A stretch of DNA of 64,000 nt, taken from Massilia rubra (GTDB taxonomy: Bacteria; Pseudomonadota; Gammaproteobacteria; Burkholderiales; Burkholderiaceae_D). Positions 58,013 through 64,000 of this stretch are shown piece by piece (the stretch's first letter is position 1; every line of letters begins with the position of its first letter). The DNA lies in the NCBI RefSeq assembly GCF_011682065.1, contig NZ_VUYU01000028.1, positions 25,773 to 89,772 on the forward strand, given 5' to 3'. Position numbers and translations under genes: made by a program. The notes beneath the pieces are model-generated. The model made no database searches. It was given only the letters and a program-made list of their open reading frames with translations, and was not told the origin of the DNA.

Positions 58013-59196
58013 GACATGTCTCCGGCCAGGTCGAAAATCGGCATATACAGCAGCACCACAATGGCGCCGACGACGAGCCCGATGGCGGCCATCAGCAAGG
58101 GTTCGAAAGTGCGGGTGAAGCGGTCGATCCAGCGGCTGATTTCGCCGTCGTAAAAGGCCGCCGACTGGGTCAGCATCGGCCCCATGTCGCCGGTGCGCTC
58201 GCCGACCCGCAGCATGCGCAGCGAAATCGGGGTGGTCAGGCTGTTGGCCTCGAACGCGCTTGAGAGCGGCAGGCCGGACTCGATGCTGATGCGCGCCGCG
58301 CTCAAGGAAGCGCGCATCGAACTCGACACCATGGCCTGCACGGTATCGATGGCGTTGACGATGGTGATGCCGCCTTCGCTGAGCATGCCGAGCGTGAGGT
58401 ACAGTCGCGAGAGTTCGTAAATGCGCACCCGTTCGCCGATGCCGGGCAGGCGCGTGACCAGGCGCGCCAGGCCGCCATTGCCGGCCAGGCGGCGCCACAG
58501 CAGCACCAGCGCGCTGACCAGCAAGGCCAGGCCGCCCAGCAGCACGCTGGTGTGGCCGCTGGCGAACTGGCCCCAGCCGAGCAGCATCTGCGACATCCAC
58601 GGCAGGTTGCGTCCGGCGCCCTGGTAGACCTCGGCAAAGCGCGGCACCACGTAGGTAATCAGGAACATGCTCACGCCGCCGCCGACGGCCAACAGGATCA
58701 CCGGATAAATGGCGGCGCTGACGATCTTGCTGCGCACCACGTCGATGCGCTGCTGGTAATCGATGTAGCGCGCGAGCGAACGCGGCAGGTCGCTGGTGCC
58801 TTCGGCGGCGCGCACGATGCCGATGTAGAGCGGCGAAAACAGGTCGGGCTGGTCGGCCAGCACGCTGGAAAAGCGCTTGCCTTCGCGCAAGCCGCCGAGC
58901 AGGCGTTCGAGCACGTTGCGGGTCGAGACGCTGGTTTCTTTTTCGAGCAGGGCTTCGAGCGCTTCGACGATGCCCAGGCCGGCCGTCAGCAAGGCCAGCA
59001 GTTCCTGGCTGAACAGCACCAGCGACAGGCTGGCGCCGCGGCTACGGCGCAGGCCGGCGGCGCGCACCGGTTCGACCGCGCTGACGAACAGCCCGCGCGC
59101 CTCGCACTGGCGGCGGGCATCGGCCTCATCCTGGGCGTCGACCACCTGGCTGCTAATGCTCAGATCGGGCGCGAGGGTACGGACAGCAAACTGCAT
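58009..59196 (-). CDS. gspF: Type II secretion inner-membrane platform protein GspF
   Basis: This 395-residue protein has two GspF domains (about 60-185 and 265-390) with three membrane helices (AAIYPVILLAVGGGVSMFLI, LLGGLALLVSALVLLW, LLMAAIGLVVGAIVVLLYMP). Motifs FSQELLALLTAGLGIVEALE and LGMLSEGGITIVNAIDTV are standard. The ATG at 59196 follows AAAGG. It lies between gspG and gspE. Confidence 0.95.
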   Translation of the reverse strand: MQFAVRTLAPDLSISSQVVDAQDEADARRQCEARGLFVSAVEPVRAAGLRRSRGASLSLVLFSQELLALLTAGLGIVEALEALLEKETSVSTRNVLERLLGGLREGKRFSSVLADQPDLFSPLYIGIVRAAEGTSDLPRSLARYIDYQQRIDVVRSKIVSAAIYPVILLAVGGGVSMFLITYVVPRFAEVYQGAGRNLPWMSQMLLGWGQFASGHTSVLLGGLALLVSALVLLWRRLAGNGGLARLVTRLPGIGERVRIYELSRLYLTLGMLSEGGITIVNAIDTVQAMVSSSMRASLSAARISIESGLPLSSAFEANSLTTPISLRMLRVGERTGDMGPMLTQSAAFYDGEISRWIDRFTRTFEPLLMAAIGLVVGAIVVLLYMPIFDLAGDMS

Positions 59197-59237
59197 GAGG
59201 CCTTTGCGGAGAAAGGTAAAACCATGGGGTCAGGAAA

Positions 59238-59681
59238 CTATTGGGACGTGATGTCGGCGTTTTCGCCGGTGCCGCCGGGTTGGCCGTCCTTGCCGGTCGA
59301 CACGATTTCGTAGTCCCCCTTGGCGCCCGGCGCGCGGTACTGGTACGGGCGGCCCCATGGATCCTGCGGCACGGCCTTTTTCAGGTAAGGACCGTTCCAT
59401 TTGGCGCCGGCGGTGGCGGGCGCGACCAGCAAAGCGGCCATGCCTTCTTCGGTGGTCGGATAGCGGCCGACGTCGAGGCGGTAGGTGTCGAGCGACTTTT
59501 CGAACGCTTCGATCTGGGCCTTGGCAACCGTCACTTCGGACTTGCCGAGCTGGGCGAAATACTTCGGCCCCACGTAAGCGGCGAGCAAGCCGATGATGAC
59601 GATAACGACGAGTAATTCAAGCAGGGTGAAGCCCGCGTGGCGCGTGCGCCGGGAGTGGTTGATTTTTGTTGCTGCAAACAT
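59238..59681 (-). CDS. gspG: Major pseudopilin GspG
   Basis: This 147-residue protein has a short leader and prepilin signature HAGFTLLELLVVIVIIGLLA with Glu+5. The mature domain has VAKAQIEAFEKSLDTYRLDV, GRYPTTEEGMAALL, WNGPYLKKAVPQDPWGRPYQ and the C-terminal Ca-site-like GDYEIVSTGKDGQPGGTGEN. All features are those of the major type II pseudopilin. It is the first gene of the operon. Confidence 0.96.
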   Translation of the reverse strand: MFAATKINHSRRTRHAGFTLLELLVVIVIIGLLAAYVGPKYFAQLGKSEVTVAKAQIEAFEKSLDTYRLDVGRYPTTEEGMAALLVAPATAGAKWNGPYLKKAVPQDPWGRPYQYRAPGAKGDYEIVSTGKDGQPGGTGENADITSQ

Positions 59682-59900
59682 CCGTTCGACTCCTCAATGC
59701 TCAATTTGGCGTGCAAGGCTACCATGCCGCCGACGGTTGCGACAACTATTCTTTCATAGCGGGCGCGGGGATATTTAGCATGCTTTAGAGCAAGGTTTTT
59801 CGGGGCGCGCAGGCGAAAAAAAAGCACACTCGCCGTTGCCGGAAAATGTGCGATTTATGGAGGCGGACCGTGGCCCGCCTCAAGCGTGCTTGCGCGTCGC

Positions 59901-60533
59901 TTAGCGCGTCGCCTTGCTGGTGCGACGACGCACGAAGGCAACCAGGCCCAGGCCGGTCATGACCAGCAGCAGGTCGGACGGTTCCGGAACCGCGTTCGTG
60001 GTCACGGTCACGATACGGGTTGGATTGTCGATCTTGATGGTTGGCGTGCCACCATCGTCCGACGGCGGGTTGAGATCGAACTCGATCAGGTTATTCTCAG
60101 CGCCGTGATAGTCGCCCGTATCGAGATCGACCAGCGCCACGCCGAACAAGGCGCCAAACGAGCCAGGAATGGTTTCGAAGTCGCCATGGAAGGTAACGTC
60201 GAAACTGAGCATGCCGCCGAGCGTTACCTTGTGCATCAGGTAATTGAGATTGCCGCTGTTGGCGAAATTGACCATACCGGGAATCGCGCCGGTGACAGCG
60301 CCACTACGGCTCAGTTCATACTCGAAGATCCCGCCAAAATTGCTCACATCGGCAAAGGCCGAGGTGGCAGCTTGCTTGCTATTGAAACTAAGCAACATGG
60401 CGCCGCCCTTGCCGACAAATTGACTGGAGTCAATGTTGACGTGATAGGTCGGAATAGCCCAGGCAGTACTTGCACCCAATGCAAACGTTACAGCGAGCAA
60501 TGCTTTCGTGATGATTCTTTTGATATCGAACAT
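59901..60533 (-). CDS. PEP-CTERM sorting domain protein
   Basis: This 210-residue exported protein has a signal peptide (KALLAVTFALGASTAWA) and a C-terminal PEP-CTERM tail: VPEPSDLLLVMTGLGLVAFV followed by RRRTSKATR. The tail directs processing by an exosortase, which is not in this window. The middle is beta-rich with no known domain. It lies 10 bp downstream of the nuclease gene on the same strand. Confidence 0.9.
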   Translation of the reverse strand: MFDIKRIITKALLAVTFALGASTAWAIPTYHVNIDSSQFVGKGGAMLLSFNSKQAATSAFADVSNFGGIFEYELSRSGAVTGAIPGMVNFANSGNLNYLMHKVTLGGMLSFDVTFHGDFETIPGSFGALFGVALVDLDTGDYHGAENNLIEFDLNPPSDDGGTPTIKIDNPTRIVTVTTNAVPEPSDLLLVMTGLGLVAFVRRRTSKATR

Positions 60534-60543
60534 TCTTCTTCCC

Positions 60544-63500
60544 TTAGAGTGAACCACTTAAAATTTTCGTGACGAAACCAACGCCTTTACGGGCGGGACT
60601 GCTGTAAACAACGGAAAGGGTGACTTTGGCGCCAACTGGTATTGTACCATTGTTAACAGTCATATATGGTTCTGTTCCCAACATTCCAGTCCGTGTAGCA
60701 ACAGTTACGCCAGGAGTCAGTGAAGAAAATACAACATGGACCGGCCCGGTAATCGGCGCCTTGCTGGTGTTGGTGATGGTCAGGGTGCCGCTGAAGGTAT
60801 TTTTGAAGATATCCACGCGCAGGCCGGAACCCGTCACCCCGAAACTGGACGTGACGTCGGCATAGGTCGGCGCCAGGTTCAGCGCGACCACCACCGGATC
60901 GTGGTCCGAGGAGCGGAAGGCGTCATTCTTGAACAGGGCCTGGGCGGCGACGCTCTTGGCGTCGGTGTTGTAGTCGATCACGGTCGGTTCATCCGCATTG
61001 GTATGCCATTCGGTGGCGCCGGCCACCTGGGCGTCGAGCGAGGTGCTGGCCAGCGCATGGTCGAGGTAGCCGCTTTCGCCGTCGAAGACGTAGGAGTAAG
61101 GAATGCCGGCCGGACGCACGAAGCGCTCGAGCTGGTTGACCAGGCCGGCCTGGTTGAGCAGGTGGATCGGATCTTCGAAGCCGTGCGCATTCATGTCGCC
61201 GATGACCAGCACGTCCGGGTCGCCCGCGCTTGCCACCACTTGCGGAATGAAGTAGCTGGACAGGCGCTGCGCCTGCAGCACCCGGGTGGCGTTGTTGCAG
61301 CTCTGGCCATCGCCCAGGTCGGCATTGGCGCCGCTACCGCAGCCACCCTTCGACTTGAGGTGATTGACGATCAGCGAGAACTTCGCGCCGTTGCCGGCCT
61401 TGAAGGTCTGCGCCATCGGCGGCCGGTTGTTGACGGCGTCGCCGTCGGACAGCGCGCCGCCGACCAGCGCCAGCTTGGCCGGCTTGTAGATCATGGCCAC
61501 GCGGATCGCATCGGTGCCGGTGGCGGCCGGCTTGGGCACGTAGGCATAGGTGTCGACGCCGATGGCCGCGTTGAGCTGCCTGACCAGGTAGTCGACCGCG
61601 ATGTCGTCGTTGTTCTGGATTTCCATCAAGCCCACCACATCGGCGTCGATGGCCTTCAGTTCATTAACGATCTTGTCGCGCTGGCGCACGAATTCAGGCA
61701 TGTTGTCGGCGCCACGGCAATTCGAGGCGCGCGTGGTCGAGCCGACCTTGCAGCCCTGCCCCGTGCGGCCCCAGGCGTCGGCGCCGTCGAGGAAGGTGGT
61801 GAAGAAATTGAGCACGTTGGCGCTGGCCACTTTGACATTTCCGACCGGCAGTTCCGGTGCGGCCAGGCGCGGGTTGCTGCGCGTGAACGACGGCGCCGCG
61901 GTCGGCTGGATCTTGAAAGCCGTGCCGCCGCCGCCGATGGCGCCGAAGTCGACCACGCCAACGAGCTTGTCGACGGTATCGCCGGCGCGCACCGTGCCAT
62001 CCTGGCCGAGGTAAGGAATGCCCGAGCAGGCCACCACATCGGCGCACGGCGGGGTGGCGGCCGGCGGGGCGACGAACCAGCTGTCGTCGAGCACCAGTTG
62101 GTTGCCCGCATTCGACGCGGCCAGCGCCAGCGCCTCCGGCGTGCCCGGACGGAAGCGGTTGGTCGCGGTTTCGCGGCGCCCGACCGACAGGGTCAGTTCG
62201 CCGCGGTCGCCCAGGTAACTGGTCTGGTTGACGGTCAGCGTGTTGGTGATATTGACCAGCATCGCTTCGTAGCGCGCCAGGTCGATGCCCGGCTCGAAAG
62301 CGATATTGACTGGCGTCACGCTATTGCCGCCGCCAAGCACATCGGTGCCGGTGACATCCTTCATTTCAGTGTAGGTGCGCAGCGCGCCGGTCGGCTTGTA
62401 CTCGACGATGGTGCCTTTCACGCGCACCAGGTCGCCCAGCGCCACCGTCGGCGCGGCGCCGGTGAAGACAAACAGGCCGTCCGAGGTGGCCGGATCGCCG
62501 TCGCCGTTGGCATCCTGGATGAAGTAGCCGTTCGACACCTTGTGGGTGACCACGCCTTCGGTGCTCACGCTGACATTGGCGAACGGGCTGGCCGCGCCGG
62601 CGCCCTGGATTTGCGGAATCGTGGCCGCGCCCGAAACGCTGACATTGACCGGGCAGGTCGCTTCCTGGCCGGCATTGTTGGTGAAACGAATCACGAGCGG
62701 GTAGCTGCCCGATGCCAGGGTCGCGCCGGCCTGCAGGTTGACGCTGGCGGACGCGCCATTCGCGCTGGCCGCCGTCAGGCTGCCCAGGCTGATGCCGGGC
62801 ACGGCGCCGCTGGCGATCGCCGCGCCGTTGACGATACTGTCTTCATCCGAGGCGCGCAGCAAGACCGCGCCCGGCTTACCCTGTTCGATGGCCAGGCTGG
62901 CCGGGCAGGCCGGCACGATCGGCTTGGCTTGCGGCACGGTGGCGCCGCAGGTATTGCGGGCCGAGGCGCTGGTGCGCGGGGCCGGCGCGCCGGTGGCGAA
63001 ATCGACGCTGTTGTCGTCGGTGTCGGCGCAGCCGCCGTTGGCGCGGAACAAGGCCAGCGAGGCCGACATGGCCGGCGCGCGCGTGCCTTCGGCGCCGTTG
63101 GCGGTGCCGAAGCCGACCAGGTCGGCGATGTTCGCGCCCGCCGGGGTGGCGCCGCTCAAGGTGACGGTGTCGCGCACCAAGGCCACTTTGCCGGTGGTTC
63201 CCGACATGTTAAAACCGCTTTGCGGCGCGATGAGCGGGGTTGGCAGCGAAGGCTGGCCCGTGCCGCCGCTCTGCTGCTGGATCAGGATGTACTGGCCCGG
63301 CTCGACGGTAAAGGTCGGCAGGGCCGACTTGCCGCTCCAGGCGCCGGTGCTGGTGGCCGAGCCGTACTGCAGGCTCCACCCTTCGGCGGTGACCGGGGCG
63401 CTGCCGCGGTTGAAGATTTCGATGTAGTCGTGGGTAAAGAACGTGGTGTTGGCATTGCCACCGGCGCCGTACAACTGGCTGATCACGAGGTCGGGCGAGG

Positions 63501-63591
63501 CCGCCATGGCGGGAACGGCAAGACCTGCCATCAGTGCGGCCAGCACGGTAAGCCGGCCGGGAACGTGGATGGTTGCTACGGGCTTTTTCAT
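60544..63591 (-). CDS. Secreted ExeM/NucH-like nuclease with lamin-tail domain
   Basis: This 1015-residue protein has a signal peptide (LTVLAALMAGLAVPAMAA), a lamin-tail domain (about 45-160: LVISQLYGAGGNANTTFFTH, YIEIFNRGSAPV), an OB-like region (YFIQDANGDGDPATSDGLFV, LGDLVRVKGTIVEY) and an endonuclease/exonuclease/phosphatase domain (about 584-900: KVASANVLNFF, LMEIQNND, VIGDMNAHGFEDP, SSDHDPVVVALN). A C-terminal beta domain follows, with no GlyGly-CTERM or membrane tail. This is the ExeM/NucH architecture, an extracellular DNase. AGGAAG precedes the ATG. Confidence 0.93.
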   Translation of the reverse strand: MKKPVATIHVPGRLTVLAALMAGLAVPAMAASPDLVISQLYGAGGNANTTFFTHDYIEIFNRGSAPVTAEGWSLQYGSATSTGAWSGKSALPTFTVEPGQYILIQQQSGGTGQPSLPTPLIAPQSGFNMSGTTGKVALVRDTVTLSGATPAGANIADLVGFGTANGAEGTRAPAMSASLALFRANGGCADTDDNSVDFATGAPAPRTSASARNTCGATVPQAKPIVPACPASLAIEQGKPGAVLLRASDEDSIVNGAAIASGAVPGISLGSLTAASANGASASVNLQAGATLASGSYPLVIRFTNNAGQEATCPVNVSVSGAATIPQIQGAGAASPFANVSVSTEGVVTHKVSNGYFIQDANGDGDPATSDGLFVFTGAAPTVALGDLVRVKGTIVEYKPTGALRTYTEMKDVTGTDVLGGGNSVTPVNIAFEPGIDLARYEAMLVNITNTLTVNQTSYLGDRGELTLSVGRRETATNRFRPGTPEALALAASNAGNQLVLDDSWFVAPPAATPPCADVVACSGIPYLGQDGTVRAGDTVDKLVGVVDFGAIGGGGTAFKIQPTAAPSFTRSNPRLAAPELPVGNVKVASANVLNFFTTFLDGADAWGRTGQGCKVGSTTRASNCRGADNMPEFVRQRDKIVNELKAIDADVVGLMEIQNNDDIAVDYLVRQLNAAIGVDTYAYVPKPAATGTDAIRVAMIYKPAKLALVGGALSDGDAVNNRPPMAQTFKAGNGAKFSLIVNHLKSKGGCGSGANADLGDGQSCNNATRVLQAQRLSSYFIPQVVASAGDPDVLVIGDMNAHGFEDPIHLLNQAGLVNQLERFVRPAGIPYSYVFDGESGYLDHALASTSLDAQVAGATEWHTNADEPTVIDYNTDAKSVAAQALFKNDAFRSSDHDPVVVALNLAPTYADVTSSFGVTGSGLRVDIFKNTFSGTLTITNTSKAPITGPVHVVFSSLTPGVTVATRTGMLGTEPYMTVNNGTIPVGAKVTLSVVYSSPARKGVGFVTKILSGSL

Positions 63592-63839
63592 CGAAACTTC
63601 CTGAAGGGAGTAGAGTGGAGTCGTCATTGTCATGCCGACTACGGACGTTGGTGTTCTATGTTAGCAAAAAGTATTCTTCCATAGTAAATTTCATCATAGT
63701 TGTGATAAATGACAACATGATGACGAAGACGACTGGTGTGGATGCTATTTTTCTTGCAGCGGCGGCATGCCGGAGGATCAGCTTACCCGCCGCGGTGGGC
63801 AAGGCCGCTGTTCAGCGCAAGCGTGCGCGCTGGCCGGAC

Positions 63840-64000
63840 TTGACATCCTCCCCTCCCTAAAGGAAGGGGATTTCTACGGCGCCGCGTGATGATCTACGGG
63901 TCGCTTCGGTGGGTTCCTGCTTCATCGAGCGGCCTGACTGCGCCGACTCTCCACAGGCTAAGACGCGATGTCCTCGCGCTAAAACATTCATCGCGCCGAC
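63840..64000 (-). mobile_element. IS200/IS605-type element, right end
   Basis: The segment comprises the 3' end of tnpB and an imperfect hairpin (CCCCTCCC, loop TAAA, GGAAGGGG; 63850-63869) that overlaps its stop. Such subterminal hairpins define the right end of IS605-family elements. The boundary is estimated from the hairpin; the rest lies beyond the window. Confidence 0.8.
63857..64000 (-). CDS. tnpB: TnpB (IS605 OrfB) C-terminal fragment, partial
   Basis: The - strand frame from the window edge to a TAG at 63857-63859 reads AMNVLARGHRVLACGESAQS then GRSMKQEPTEA. This is the familiar C-terminus of IS200/IS605 TnpB proteins (NILA.GH...ACGE...SMKQEPTEA). TnpB is an RNA-guided nuclease; the RuvC and zinc-finger parts lie outside the window. 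Only 47 residues are visible, so integrity of the gene cannot be judged. Confidence 0.88.
   Translation of the reverse strand, partial: VGAMNVLARGHRVLACGESAQSGRSMKQEPTEATRRSSRGAVEIPFL

Noticed and set aside
59820..59900. GAGGCGG/CCGCCTC hairpin after the PEP-CTERM gene as terminator
   Set aside because: The stem is short and not followed by a T-run on the - strand, so evidence is too weak to call.

Overview
The window is chromosomal DNA from a high-GC betaproteobacterium. Gene content and protein style point to Burkholderiales, most likely Oxalobacteraceae (Massilia/Duganella/Janthinobacterium type). Supporting signs are a cysI-DUF934-cysH-cysDN-cobA sulfate operon, prpBC-acnD-prpF with a divergent prpR, a PEP-CTERM protein, and intergenic GGGGTCAGACCCC-type palindromes. 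No rRNA or tRNA genes and no CRISPR array were seen. The genus is an inference, since no marker gene could be searched.

Layout. 1-5090: assimilatory sulfate reduction and siroheme synthesis on the + strand, ending against a small unknown gene on the - strand. 5265-11792: a TonB-dependent receptor and a beta-propeller phytase on the - strand, divergent from a membrane protein with a degenerate GGDEF domain and an AraC regulator. A near-consensus Pho box lies in the divergent region, so this looks like a phosphorus-scavenging locus. 11792-14235: a Fur box with hemP and a small partner gene, a DUF3592-like membrane protein, and a LacI-type regulator. 14243-21545: a CbiX-like chelatase, lptG-lptF divergent from pepA, a lipoprotein, creA, two small genes and xthA. 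21587-25416: a MITE-like palindromic element and a 1206-residue protein with six PAS domains, GGDEF and EAL. 25586-33316: the 2-methylcitrate cycle (prpF, acnD, prpC, prpB) with a recognisable sigma-54 promoter and divergent prpR. 33470-36033: cystathionine beta-synthase and gamma-lyase (reverse transsulfuration). 36078-37667: an orphan contractile tail-sheath protein. 38058-41181: clpA-clpS and a cold-shock protein. 41245-47836: GNAT, GST, a secreted subtilase, a sterol-desaturase-like enzyme, icd and a pseudouridine synthase. 48185-50232: rpsT divergent from murJ.

50235-59681 is an eleven-gene - strand operon. It combines type II secretion parts (GspG, GspF, GspE, GspD secretin, extra pseudopilins) with PilM/PilN/PilO/PilP-like assembly proteins, and nearly every junction is a 1-4 bp stop/start overlap. 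Upstream of it lie a PEP-CTERM protein and a large secreted ExeM/NucH-like nuclease, both plausible exported products. The window closes inside the 3' end of an IS200/IS605-type tnpB gene.

Repeats are a theme. Four structurally distinct palindromic intergenic elements are present (9568 and 37904; 18539; 21587; 47849), all sitting at gene borders. They look like REP/BIME or RAYT-derived elements, although no intact RAYT transposase is in the window.
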